Shown here: one piece after another, positions 51,668-60,358 of the stretch
How the letters are laid out: each line of letters starts with the position of its first letter
Position numbering within the stretch: position 1 is the stretch's first letter
Assembly: GCF_028369105.1 (NCBI RefSeq)
Contig: NZ_JAQNDO010000001.1
Coordinates: forward strand, 10,758,501-10,822,500
Origin: Polyangium mundeleinium
GTDB lineage: Bacteria; Myxococcota_A; Polyangia; Polyangiales; Polyangiaceae
Direction of reading: 5' to 3'
DNA: 64,000 nucleotides
Notes under the pieces: model-generated
Told to the model about the DNA's origin: nothing
What the model saw: the letters and a program-made list of their open reading frames with translations, nothing else
Database searches by the model: none
Translations under genes and position numbers: made by a program

Positions 51668-52495
51668 TCATGCTCCCGCACCGCAGAATAGCGGGATCGT
51701 CCCGCTTTTGCCACGCGAGCTCGACCAGGAAGCCACAGCGCTGCCGTCGAACGTGATACGGATGCTGATGCCGAGATCCTTTTTCTCGTGCACAATCTCG
51801 CCGCCGGCCGCAGGGCATTCTCCCGCGCAACGCGCGAAGTCGCTCACCGCGGTGCGGAACACCCGCGTGCCCGCGCGGGTCTCGAAGTCACCTTCGAACG
51901 TGGCGCATTTCTCCGTGGCATTCCAGGTGACCGTGTACTCGCCCGCGCGCTCGATTCGATGCCCCCGTGGTCCCTGCCCCTCCCCGCTCGCCTCGACCAC
52001 GAGGCGACGCGTCTCGCCGTCCGGGTCGAGGGAGAAAAACCCCTCGGAGTCGATGTCGAGGATCGCCCGCGAAGCGCGCAAATCCCGCGCGGACGCGAGC
52101 GCGTGCAGGCCCGTCGCGCCGACCGAGAAGACGACGTCGAGCGTCCCGTCGAGTTTCCCCGTCTTGAACGGGCCGACGCAACCGGCGAGCAGGTAGTTTA
52201 CCGTGTTGTCTTTTCGGGTCGACGTGACGCAATCTGCGGGGCGGAAGACGAGGCCCGCCGTCGCCGCCGCTTTCACCGCGGCGAGGTCGGGATTGGCGTT
52301 CTTCGGATCGAGGCGCGCGATCGCAGCGACGACGAGCGCCGCTTCGTTCTGCGAGACGTCGAACGCGTCGAGGGCCTGCTCGACGTCGACGCTCTCGTCC
52401 TCGCTCTCGGTAGCAGGGCCGCAGGCGGCCGCCGCGAGGAGGAGCCCGACGATGGACGCACACGTCGCTCGAGAGGGAAGGACAAGATGTGTCAT
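51668..52495 (-). CDS. Lipoprotein of unknown function upstream of the sigma factor
   Basis: 275 residues; lipoprotein signal (LLLAAAAC, Cys25). After an acidic spacer (ESEDESVDVEQALDAF) comes a helical segment and a beta-rich part with seven cysteines in the mature protein (ADCVTSTRK, LLAGCVG, EKCATF, FARCAGEC, LFCGAG). Several strands suggest a small secreted domain. No known family recognised. It is 34 bases upstream of the ECF sigma factor gene on the same strand, so the two are likely one operon. Divergent from the TPR gene at 52560 with 64 bases between starts. Confidence 0.7.
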   Translation of the reverse strand: MTHLVLPSRATCASIVGLLLAAAACGPATESEDESVDVEQALDAFDVSQNEAALVVAAIARLDPKNANPDLAAVKAAATAGLVFRPADCVTSTRKDNTVNYLLAGCVGPFKTGKLDGTLDVVFSVGATGLHALASARDLRASRAILDIDSEGFFSLDPDGETRRLVVEASGEGQGPRGHRIERAGEYTVTWNATEKCATFEGDFETRAGTRVFRTAVSDFARCAGECPAAGGEIVHEKKDLGISIRITFDGSAVASWSSSRGKSGTIPLFCGAGA

Positions 52496-52559
52496 ACCCC
52501 TGCTCCCCGCGCCGGAGGGAGCCTCGGCGCGCTCGGAAGGCGTGGTATCCTATCGCGGA

Positions 52560-53567
52560 ATGCATCTCCTCGCCCGCTCCGTTTCTCGAAAAAGAGCCGG
52601 CCTCGTCGTGTCCGCGCTCGCGTTCCTCGCGACGCCGGGGGGCGGCGGGATCGCGGCGGCGCGGGCCGAGGGCCACGCGGTCACGGCCGAGGATCGCGCC
52701 GCCGCGACGCGCGCATTCGAGGAGGGCGAACGCGCGTATCGAGCCGGTGATTTTTCAAGAGCAGCCGAACGCTTCGAGGAGGCGTACCGAAAAGCCCCGC
52801 ACCCGGCGCCGCTCTGGAACCTGGCGCGATCATGGGACAAGGCCGGCGAGATCGCGCGCGCGGCGAACGGATACGCGCGGTATCTGCGTGAGGCGCCGCA
52901 AGGCGCGCCGGATCGTGACGAAGCCGGCAAGGCGCTCGCCGAGCTCGCGACGAGGCTCGGACGGATCGAGGTGTTCGCGCCCGAGGCCGAGAACGTGCAG
53001 GTCGATGATCAGCGGCTCGAAGGGACCAGCGTGTACGTGCACCCAGGAACCCACGTGATCGAAGGGCGCGTGCGTGGGATCGTGGTGCAGCGGACGGAGG
53101 CGCTCGAAGCAGGCAGCGTGCGCAGCGTAGCGCTCATCGCGGAGGGTGTTGCTTCGACGCCAAACGAATCCACCAAAGAACCGACGCGGCCGGCCGTGAA
53201 CACCACGCGCCCGCCGGCCAAACCCGCACCCTCGCCGCGCGCCGAAAAACCTTGGCTCGTGCCGGCGCTGGTCGCGAGTGGAGCGGCCACGGTCGTGAGC
53301 GCGGGGCTCGTCGTGTGGTCGGGGGTCGACACGCTGGCCGCGCTCTCTGACTTCGACGCGGCGCCGACCTGGGACAAACTCTATGACGGCCGGGACAAAC
53401 AGTTCCGCACGAACGTGTTGATCGGCGTGTCGCTTGGCCTCGGCGCGGTCACGGGCGCGCTCGGATCGATCTGGCTCGTGGATCGCAGCGGGAGGGACGT
53501 GAAGATCGGGCTTGTGCCGCCCGTGCTCGGAGGCCCGGCGCTCGTCGAGGCCACGGGGAGCTTCTGA
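52560..53567 (+). CDS. TPR/PEGA-like anchor protein (triad 3)
   Basis: 335 residues from ATG 52560. Signal peptide (VVSALAFLATPGGGGIAAARA), TPR motifs (TRAFEEGERAYRAGDFSRAAERFEEAYRKAPHPAPLWNLARSWDKAGEIARAANGYARYL; about 45-110) and a short beta region (IEVFAPEAENVQVDDQRLEG; EGRVRGIVVQRTEALEAGS). A Pro-rich spacer leads to two hydrophobic helices (LVASGAATVVSAGLVVWSG and VLIGVSLGLGAVTGALGSIWLV). It ends GGPALVEATGSF. Here the anchor gene comes before the kinase: its TGA is immediately followed by the kinase ATG. Confidence 0.85.
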   Translation: MHLLARSVSRKRAGLVVSALAFLATPGGGGIAAARAEGHAVTAEDRAAATRAFEEGERAYRAGDFSRAAERFEEAYRKAPHPAPLWNLARSWDKAGEIARAANGYARYLREAPQGAPDRDEAGKALAELATRLGRIEVFAPEAENVQVDDQRLEGTSVYVHPGTHVIEGRVRGIVVQRTEALEAGSVRSVALIAEGVASTPNESTKEPTRPAVNTTRPPAKPAPSPRAEKPWLVPALVASGAATVVSAGLVVWSGVDTLAALSDFDAAPTWDKLYDGRDKQFRTNVLIGVSLGLGAVTGALGSIWLVDRSGRDVKIGLVPPVLGGPALVEATGSF

Positions 53568-54911
53568 ATGCCGCGATCGATCGAGCGGATCGGTCCGTAC
53601 GAGGTGATCGGCGAGCTCGCCTCCGGGGGCATGGCGACGACGTACCTGGCGCGCAAGACGGGCGAGGTCGGCTTCGAACGGCTCGTCGTGATGAAGCGCG
53701 TGCATCCGCATCTGCTGAAGGAGCCGAACCTCCGGGACATGCTGGCCGACGAGGCGCGCGTCGCGGCGTCGATGCGGCATCCGAACGTGGTGCCGGTGGA
53801 GGACGTAGTGAATGCGTCGGGCGAGCTTTGCCTCGTGATGCCGTACGTCGAGTCGCTCTCGCTCGGCGCGCTGGTCGATGCGGCCCGGCGTGCGGGCGAG
53901 CGGCTTCCCCCCGCGGTGGCGAGCCGGATCCTGCTCGACGTGCTGGCCGGGCTCGACGCGGCGCACGAAGCGAAGGATCTGCGCGGCGAGCCGCTCGAGA
54001 TCGTGCACCGCGACGTGAGCCCGCGGAACGTGCTCGTCGGCACGGACGGGCGCGCACGGCTCATCGATTTCGGCGTGGCCAAAGCAGCGCGGCGGATCAC
54101 GCAGACGGGCAGCGGAATCATGAAGGGGACGATCGCGTACATGGCGCCAGAGCAGCTCCGGCGTCGTGAGCTCGATCGGCGCGCGGACGTGTTCGCCGCA
54201 GGCGTGGTGTTGCACGAGGCGATCACGGGCGAGCGGCTCTTCAACGGGCACGACGAGGCGGACGTGCTGATCGGCGTGCTCGCAGACGAGATCCCGCGGC
54301 TCTCGGAGGGGGCGCTGGGCCTCTCGCCTGCGATTGATGAGGTGCTCGAAACGGCGCTCTCCCGTGATCCCGAGGAGCGCTTCGCCTCGGCCGCGGCGTT
54401 CGCGGAGGCGCTCGAACGTGCACTCCCGCCGGCGCCTGCGCGGGAGGTCTCTGCGATCCTCGCGCGGCTCGGAGCAGCGGAGATCGAACGGCGGCGGGAG
54501 GCGGTGCGTGTTTTTCTGGACCAACCAAGGGTCGATACCGCGGAGAACACGCCACGCCGGCGCTCGTCGTCGCGGACGATCTTGATGCTGGCCTCGGCCG
54601 CGGCGCTCGCAGGAGGCGGCCTCCTCGCGCTCGAAGCGATGCGACGGGCGGCGCCGAGCCCTGCACGCGCGAACGCGGGTGTGGAGGCGCGCGTGGCGTC
54701 GGCGCGGGATGCCGCGGGGATTGTCGAGAGGAACGCGTCGGGCGAGGCGGCGCCGAGCGAGCGCGGGCCCGTTCCGGCGGCAGCGACGGCCGAGGCGAGG
54801 CCGTCTTCGGGCGGGGCGGCGGGATCGGCGCACCCGAAAGCACCGGCGTCGCGGTGGGATCTGCACGCGAATCCGTATCAAGCGGGAGAGATCGGCGACA
54901 ATCGCCGGTGA
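53568..54911 (+). CDS. Hanks-type Ser/Thr protein kinase (triad 3)
   Basis: 447 residues. Kinase domain about 10-280: GELASGGMATTYLARK glycine loop, LVVMKRVHPH with the ATP lysine, IVHRDVSPRNVLV catalytic loop (again the HRDVSP variant), LIDFGVAK, GTIAYMAPEQLRR. A hydrophobic helix near 335-355 (TILMLASAAALAGGGLLALEA) and a short Ala/Ser-rich tail follow. All catalytic residues are present. Its stop overlaps the start of the Cys-rich lipoprotein gene (TGATG). With the preceding TPR gene it forms the third copy of the kinase/anchor/lipoprotein module. Confidence 0.92.
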   Translation: MPRSIERIGPYEVIGELASGGMATTYLARKTGEVGFERLVVMKRVHPHLLKEPNLRDMLADEARVAASMRHPNVVPVEDVVNASGELCLVMPYVESLSLGALVDAARRAGERLPPAVASRILLDVLAGLDAAHEAKDLRGEPLEIVHRDVSPRNVLVGTDGRARLIDFGVAKAARRITQTGSGIMKGTIAYMAPEQLRRRELDRRADVFAAGVVLHEAITGERLFNGHDEADVLIGVLADEIPRLSEGALGLSPAIDEVLETALSRDPEERFASAAAFAEALERALPPAPAREVSAILARLGAAEIERRREAVRVFLDQPRVDTAENTPRRRSSSRTILMLASAAALAGGGLLALEAMRRAAPSPARANAGVEARVASARDAAGIVERNASGEAAPSERGPVPAAATAEARPSSGGAAGSAHPKAPASRWDLHANPYQAGEIGDNRR

Positions 54912-55900
54912 TGCGTGGAAAAGTTTTGGCTTGGCTCTTCCTCGGGCTCCTCGGATGCACCGTGTTCGATGGGCTCACGGTGCCCCCGCAGGCGAGCGCG
55001 CTGCCCGGATACCTGTCGATCGAGGAGGGCGCACGGGCGTGCAGCCTCGTCTTCCGCTGTCCGATGCTCTCCGAGGCCCTCGCGCGGTCGATTGGCGTGC
55101 CGGCGAGCGCGACGCGGTACTCGACGTGCCTCGGGTGGCTCGCGGGCCCCTTGCCGCCGAGCCGGTTCGGGCTCTCGGCGCAGGCGAGCCTGCTCGGTTG
55201 CGTGAGCGAGGCCGAAGGGTGCACGGAGGCGCTCGCGTGCGCCTTCGTCGAGCCGCTCGCCGAGGACGACGCGCGTTGCGTGGGCGTGGCGGGCGACGCG
55301 TGCGCGTCCGAGGGGATGCTGGTCGATTGCACGAGCCGGTACGCCGAACGTTGTGTATCGCCGCACTGGGGCGCCGGGAGCGAGTGCCGGCTCGGGCTCG
55401 GGAGCGAGGGGCGATGCGCGCTCAGCGGGTGCCTGCCCGAGACCGCGGCGCCGCCGCGCTGCACGTCGGGGGTGTACGTGCGTTGTGATCCGGCGTCGAA
55501 CCTGAAGGTCGCGAAGGATTGCAACACGGTGGGGCTCACCTGTCCGGAGGGCGCGGAAGGCGCGGACGCGCAATGCGCGACCGAGGACGGGGTGTTTCCG
55601 TGCGACGAGCCGGGCGCGACGTCCTGCGCGCCGAACGAGGCGCGGGTGCGCGTCTGTGACGGCTCGCTCGCCTCGGAGTTCGATTGCGCGGCGATGGGCG
55701 CGAATTGCGTCGCGGAGGACGGGGGCGCACGTTGCGCGCGGTCCGGAGAAGCGTGCTCGCCGCTCGATCCCGGGATCGACGTCTGCAACGGGACGTCGAT
55801 CTCGGCCTGCGTGGCGGGCGCGAAGGTCACGATTGATTGTGCGACCCTCGGGCTCGCGTGCGTGCCGCCCGACGGGACGTCGAGCGGGCATTGCGGGTAG
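54911..55900 (+). CDS. Cys-rich lipoprotein (triad 3)
   Basis: 329 residues from the ATG that overlaps the kinase stop. Lipoprotein signal (WLFLGLLGC, Cys16). The mature chain has about 29 cysteines in repeats with the pattern C-x4-9-C, for example GCVSEAEGCTEALACAF, RCVGVAGDACASEGMLVDC and CDGSLASEFDCAAMGANC. The repeats resemble those of the Cys-rich lipoprotein at 4730-6037 in spacing style, but sequence identity appears low. Likely a disulphide-stabilised surface protein; function unknown. Its TAG stop abuts the stop of the convergent DUF4476-like gene with no gap. Confidence 0.82.
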   Translation: MRGKVLAWLFLGLLGCTVFDGLTVPPQASALPGYLSIEEGARACSLVFRCPMLSEALARSIGVPASATRYSTCLGWLAGPLPPSRFGLSAQASLLGCVSEAEGCTEALACAFVEPLAEDDARCVGVAGDACASEGMLVDCTSRYAERCVSPHWGAGSECRLGLGSEGRCALSGCLPETAAPPRCTSGVYVRCDPASNLKVAKDCNTVGLTCPEGAEGADAQCATEDGVFPCDEPGATSCAPNEARVRVCDGSLASEFDCAAMGANCVAEDGGARCARSGEACSPLDPGIDVCNGTSISACVAGAKVTIDCATLGLACVPPDGTSSGHCG

Positions 55901-56746
55901 TCACGGCAAGCGCAGAATGGCAGCGGCGCGGGCGCGGCCCTCGTAGGAGACGAAATCGTCGAGCAGGCGCGAGGCGTCGCCGCGGCCGACGAGGTTCGGT
56001 GCGAGGAGCTCGAGCGCGCGGAGGCGCGATTCTTCGAACGCGAAGCGAGCGATCAGATCGTGCGCCTGCCCGACGGTGACGGCGCGAGCCCCGAAGACCT
56101 CACCGAGGAACGCGAGGCGGCTGCGGTCGTCCCGCAAGGCCTCCAGGTCGGCAATCGAGGTGCGGAACTGAATGGCCGACAAGGGCTGTTCGAGCTCGAA
56201 CGAAGGCGGCGGATAGGCGCCTTGCGAAGGGGGTGGCGGGATCCGCTCGACGATCGGGGCGCCGTAGCGGTCGAGGGAGAGGGCGACGACGCCGGGCGTG
56301 GCCTGGACCTGGCCCTGCCAAACCCTGCGATCGCCGCGGGTCATGACGACGCCGTACGCGCGCCCCTCGGGGACGAACATGACGCCGGGGCGCCCCTCGA
56401 TCGAGCCGACGAGGGTGTCGCCGTCGTAGATCCAGGCGATCCCGCCGAAGGCCGGCGCGATGCGGAGCTCGGTGTAGCCGGGGGACGCGTGCGCGTAACG
56501 TCTCGGCGTGGGGGAGGGCCCATATTGCGGGCGCGGGACCGATCGCGGGCCATAAGGACGCACCGCCGGGGGAGCCGTCTGGACGGGCGATTGCACCTGC
56601 ACGGGCGGTTGCCATTGCACTTGCGCGGGCAATCTCATCTGCATTTGCCCCTGAAACGACGCCCCGATCCCATCGTCCGCTCGTGCCTCCATCGCCGGCC
56701 CGAGCAGAGGGGCGCACAATGCCAGGATCGTCGCGTACTTCTTCAT
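55901..56746 (-). CDS. Secreted DUF4476-like protein
   Basis: 281 residues with GGAGG upstream of ATG 56746 and a signal peptide (ILALCAPLLGPAMEARA). A Gln/Pro/Val-rich low-complexity region (about 30-90) is followed by a beta-rich part (TELRIAPAFGGIAWIYDGDTLVGSI) and a C-terminal helical domain (DLEALRDDRSRLAFLGEVFGARAVTVGQAHDLIARFAFEESRLRALELLAPNLVG) that resembles DUF4476. Its function is unknown. The 169-base gap to the next gene upstream (56915) would allow its own promoter. Confidence 0.75.
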   Translation of the reverse strand: MKKYATILALCAPLLGPAMEARADDGIGASFQGQMQMRLPAQVQWQPPVQVQSPVQTAPPAVRPYGPRSVPRPQYGPSPTPRRYAHASPGYTELRIAPAFGGIAWIYDGDTLVGSIEGRPGVMFVPEGRAYGVVMTRGDRRVWQGQVQATPGVVALSLDRYGAPIVERIPPPPSQGAYPPPSFELEQPLSAIQFRTSIADLEALRDDRSRLAFLGEVFGARAVTVGQAHDLIARFAFEESRLRALELLAPNLVGRGDASRLLDDFVSYEGRARAAAILRLP

Positions 56747-56914
56747 TTCGAATCCTCCACGCAGCCATGACGTCGGCAGCGACTTTTCGACGCAGCACGG
56801 CGCGGACGATTCACGCTCAGCTGGACGATTTCGTCGTGGACGCGTCGATCGTCTGGCGGGAAAAACGGAGGAACATCGAAACCGTGGAGCGCGTGGAGAG
56901 GATCCGGACGGGTC

Positions 56915-57808
56915 CTACCGGTACGGATCCTCGACGAACCGGTCATTGGGGCGGCCCGTGGCCGGCGGGGCCGCGATCTGCGGGACCGGGTGCTGCGAGC
57001 CCGCACCGAGCAACCGTTCGACTTCCTGCGGGCTCTGCTTCTCGACGACCTGTTTTTCCGCTCTCTTCTGCGGCCATCCCTCGGCCCGGCACCAGTCGAG
57101 ATCGAGCTCCATGCGGGAGCCGTCGCGGAGCTCGATCTTCACGACGACGGTCGATTTGCAGGCGTTGACCGTGACCGCGGCCTCGAACGACGGCGCGTCG
57201 CCGCCGACGAGCTCGCTCTTCGCGATGTAAAAGACAGGGTTCAGATCGTACACGACGCGCTTGATCATCTCCTTCTGCGCCTCGGGCACGTCGATCGAGA
57301 GGAGAACATCGAGCACGACACTGCCGCGCGCGCCGAGGCGCTGCACCACCTTCACGCGCGGCGTCGGACGCAATCCCTCGGGGACCTTGCCCTCCTCGGC
57401 CAGGACGACGCTCTCGGGGGCATCGGTGGTGCGGGGCGCCCCCGCTGCGGCCCCAGCGGTAGCGAGAGGATACAATTCCGCCCGCTGGTTGCGCAGGTAT
57501 GCTTCGAGGTCCTTTTTGCGATCCTCCAGGCGGCGGGTCTCCTCTTCGAGCTTCTTTCGTGATTTCTCGACTTCGTCGAGCTTGACTTGCCCCTCGCTGA
57601 GCTTCTGGTCGAGCTCCTCCCTGGCCTTGCGCGTGTCGTAAAGCTCCACGTTCTTCTGGGCAATGTCGATCGCGAAGTACACGACGATGAGCGCCGTCAA
57701 GAGGACCGGGACGAGCGTCACGAGCATGCTCCGCTGGCGCCGCGAGCGCGCGCGATGTTCGAGCGCCGAGAGCTCCGCTTCCAACCTGTCTTTTTCATCC
57801 ATGGTCAT
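56915..57808 (-). CDS. Membrane-anchored coiled-coil protein with YEATS-like C-terminal domain
   Basis: 297 residues. An N-terminal basic segment and one membrane helix (about 28-48, MLVTLVPVLLTALIVVYFAI) lead to a coiled coil (about 52-112, REELDQKLSEGQVKLDEVEKSRKKLEEETRRL). A beta-rich domain at about 150-240 (VKVVQRLGARGSVVLDVLLSIDV; VVYDLNPVF; FEAAVTVNACKSTVVVKIEL; RMELDLDW) has the strand order and the 'Y-x-L-x-P-x-F' feature of prokaryotic YEATS-like (pYEATS) domains. A disordered tail ends the protein. The assignment is by pattern only. It lies 10 bases downstream of the metallophosphoesterase gene, so it is almost certainly in the same operon. Confidence 0.65.
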   Translation of the reverse strand: MTMDEKDRLEAELSALEHRARSRRQRSMLVTLVPVLLTALIVVYFAIDIAQKNVELYDTRKAREELDQKLSEGQVKLDEVEKSRKKLEEETRRLEDRKKDLEAYLRNQRAELYPLATAGAAAGAPRTTDAPESVVLAEEGKVPEGLRPTPRVKVVQRLGARGSVVLDVLLSIDVPEAQKEMIKRVVYDLNPVFYIAKSELVGGDAPSFEAAVTVNACKSTVVVKIELRDGSRMELDLDWCRAEGWPQKRAEKQVVEKQSPQEVERLLGAGSQHPVPQIAAPPATGRPNDRFVEDPYR

Positions 57809-57818
57809 GGCTCGTCCT

Positions 57819-59216
57819 TCAAATGAGCCGCTGGAATCGCTCGTCGAGCACCTGCACGAGCTCGTCGTCGCGGTGCGACGCGCAACGCTGATAGCCGTCT
57901 TTCAAAAAATGAAGCCTGTCGATCGACTCGCGGTACGACGCGAGACGCATCGGCAGCCCAATCGAGCCCGCGAAGAGGAGCGCGAAGCCGCCCGAGACCG
58001 AGAGGACCGGCGGCAACATGCGGTAGAGGTAGGCCGCAAGCGCGACGGCGAGGAACACGGCGGCGCCGAGGCTCACGAGCTGCACACGGAGCGTGCTGCG
58101 GTGCGAGTCGATCGCGCGCTCGAGGTGCTGGATCTTGACGGCGATGCGGCCCTTGCGCGTGAGGCTCGGCGGGGCAGCTTCCTCTGGCGGCGGAGGGACC
58201 TTGGCTTCCCGCGCGGGTCCCGAGGAGACGGCCGCGTCCGCGGGGCCGAACCGGAGGGCCTGGGTGTCCTCGCCGCGGCCCGCATCGGCCCATTCCATGG
58301 TTTGCGGATCGTATTCGCGGCGAATGCGGCGCCCGCGGGTCGGGCCCTCGACGACGAGGATCTGGTAGGCAATGGGGAGCGCCCATTCCTTGCGGCCGTA
58401 CTCGGCGACGCCCGCGCTCGCCGCGGCGGCGATGGCGAGGAACCAGCCGTCGAGCTCGCGGACGTCATGCCAATCGACGTGCTGGTGGCCGTGGAGCGCG
58501 AGCTGGAATCGCTCGCGCGCGAGCCAGCGCCGCATGCCGCCCGCGTCGGTCATGACGCTGTAATCGGTGCGCCCGACGCCCGCCGGGCTCTCCAGGTGGT
58601 GATGGACGACCGCGATCCGGAAATGGCCCTTGGTCCGCGTGCGCCGGAGGAGCCCGTCCGCATGGTCGCGCTGGCCAACGCCGACCGACCCGTGCTCCTT
58701 CTGCGCGCTCGCTTCGAGCTCCTCGCAGGAGTTGAACGCGACGACCTCGACGTCGAGGTCCTCGAAGACGTGATGATCGACGCGCTGGTGCGGCGGCGTG
58801 CCCTCCGCGAAGGCCGGACGCGTGTCGCCGTAGAGCGCGCCGCGGATGCGGTCGTACAGGACGTACCGGCCCGCGGGATCACCGCCGCGCAGGACGTCGT
58901 GATTTCCCGGGGCGATCACGAGTCGCGAGACCGGCAGCCCGAGGCCCTCGGCGAGGGCCTTCAGGAACACGACGACGGGCTCGATGCCGGTCTCGTTGCC
59001 GCGGTCGAGCAGGTCGCCGGAGACGACGACGAGATCGGGTGCGAGGCCCTCGTTGCGGAGGTCGTAGAGCAGGCTGCCGAGAAGCCCCCGGCGGTTGTGG
59101 GGCGCGACGGCGAGCTCGGTGGCCTCGGTGTTCCAGTAGTGGCCGCGCGCCTCGGTCGCGCAGAAATGCAGGTCCGAGATGTGGAGTACGCAGAGCCTCG
59201 GTCCACCCGACGGCAT
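57819..59216 (-). CDS. Calcineurin-type metallophosphoesterase with C-terminal two-helix membrane domain
   Basis: 465 residues from ATG 59216. Catalytic domain with all metal-binding motifs: HISDLHF (Asp15, His17), VVSGDLLDRG (Asp68), APGNHDV (Asn105, His106), VVHHH and HGHQHVDW. A charged linker (about 310-345) leads to a helical region with two membrane helices (VQLVSLGAAVFLAVALAAYLY and VLSVSGGFALLFAGSIGL, about 370-425) flanked by coiled segments, reminiscent of SLATT-type 2TM effector modules. Substrate may be a nucleotide, phosphoprotein or other phosphoester. Predicted to work with the YEATS-like protein encoded immediately downstream. Confidence 0.85.
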   Translation of the reverse strand: MPSGGPRLCVLHISDLHFCATEARGHYWNTEATELAVAPHNRRGLLGSLLYDLRNEGLAPDLVVVSGDLLDRGNETGIEPVVVFLKALAEGLGLPVSRLVIAPGNHDVLRGGDPAGRYVLYDRIRGALYGDTRPAFAEGTPPHQRVDHHVFEDLDVEVVAFNSCEELEASAQKEHGSVGVGQRDHADGLLRRTRTKGHFRIAVVHHHLESPAGVGRTDYSVMTDAGGMRRWLARERFQLALHGHQHVDWHDVRELDGWFLAIAAAASAGVAEYGRKEWALPIAYQILVVEGPTRGRRIRREYDPQTMEWADAGRGEDTQALRFGPADAAVSSGPAREAKVPPPPEEAAPPSLTRKGRIAVKIQHLERAIDSHRSTLRVQLVSLGAAVFLAVALAAYLYRMLPPVLSVSGGFALLFAGSIGLPMRLASYRESIDRLHFLKDGYQRCASHRDDELVQVLDERFQRLI

Positions 59217-59266
59217 GTGCTCATGAAACGCGGACGGCGGGCGGACGTCAAGGCCCACCGCCCCGC

Positions 59267-60253
59267 TCAATCCGCGCAGCAGAGCACGCCGCCGCCCTCG
59301 GGGCCGGGCTTCGTGACGATGTGCGCCTCGGCGCAGAGATCCCCGTCCCCGCATTGCCACGGCCAGAACAGCGCGCCGCAACTGTTGTTCGAGGTGACGT
59401 TCAGGACGCCGCAGTGGTCGTGGAACTCGCCGAGCGTGCCGCAGCCGAAGAGGTCGTTCGCCGTGAGCTCGGTGGTCTTGCAGTTCTCGCCGCAGCTACA
59501 ACCATTGCAGGTGTCGGGATCCTCGTTGGTGCCGAGCGTGCAGATGCCGCAGCCGGTCGAGCCCTGCCGGGTGGCGAAAAAGACGTTCGGCGGGTAGTCC
59601 GCGCCGGAGCAGCCCCCGGGCGAGCGCGAGGCGACGTCGTCCGAGCCCTTGCAGATGTGGAAGCCGGGCGAGCAGAGGTCGGCCGCGCTGCAGCCGTCGC
59701 CGCTGGGATTCGGGCTCGTGTCGCCGGCGAGGTGATTGCATTGCGGGAGAGAACTGACGCCCGGGACGCTCCATCCGCCCGAGCAGGCGGCGATGAGCGG
59801 GAAATTCTGCTCGTCGACGAACGCCTCGCGCGTGCCGTCGCTGCAGCCGTTGCCCTTGGCGCAGGCGTCGTCGATGATGCCGTTGCAATCCTCGTCGATG
59901 CCGTTTCCGCAGATTTCCGGCTTCGGGTCCAGGTCCTGCACGCACGCGAGCGCGCCTCCGGTGCAGACCACGGTGCCGTCCTTGCAAATGCCCGGCAGGT
60001 CCGTGATGCAATCGGCGCCTGCGTTCTGGCTCTCCTCGTCGATCACGCCGTCGCAATCGTCGTCGACACCGTTGCAAAGCTCGACGGTGCAGACGGGAGG
60101 GCCGCCGCCCGTACCGCCCGTACCGCCCACGCCGCCCGTGCCGCCGCCGCCGCTCCCGAGATCGAATTCCGTGGGATCGCTGCGAGCGCCGCAGGCGAGG
60201 AGCAGGGCGGGCACGGCGAGGGCGAAGGCGAAGGCGAAGGTGGACACACGCAT
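59267..60253 (-). CDS. MopE-type Cys-rich lipoprotein
   Basis: 328 residues from ATG 60253. Lipoprotein signal (ALLLAC, Cys21), Gly/Thr spacer, then two MopE-like motifs (LCNGVDDDCDGVIDE and ICGNGIDEDCNGIIDD), known from the copper-binding surface protein MopE/CorA and common in myxobacterial lipoproteins; the acidic Dx(D/N)xDG-like loops may bind Ca2+. The C-terminal half has many further cysteines (CGICTLG, CNGCSCGENC, CGVLNV, LCCAD). Likely surface-located. Metal binding is inferred. Its start is 105 bases from a divergent gene at 60359, and it lies upstream of the phosphoesterase gene on the same strand with 50 bases between. Confidence 0.82.
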   Translation of the reverse strand: MRVSTFAFAFALAVPALLLACGARSDPTEFDLGSGGGGTGGVGGTGGTGGGPPVCTVELCNGVDDDCDGVIDEESQNAGADCITDLPGICKDGTVVCTGGALACVQDLDPKPEICGNGIDEDCNGIIDDACAKGNGCSDGTREAFVDEQNFPLIAACSGGWSVPGVSSLPQCNHLAGDTSPNPSGDGCSAADLCSPGFHICKGSDDVASRSPGGCSGADYPPNVFFATRQGSTGCGICTLGTNEDPDTCNGCSCGENCKTTELTANDLFGCGTLGEFHDHCGVLNVTSNNSCGALFWPWQCGDGDLCAEAHIVTKPGPEGGGVLCCAD

Positions 60254-60358
60254 GAGCAGGAGCGGCAGGATGCCTGGATCGTGGGGGGGCCGCAAGAATG
60301 CCGGGAACCTGGGGCGCGCGGCACTGTCTGCGAGGAGCCGATCGCCCGAGGCCCACGC

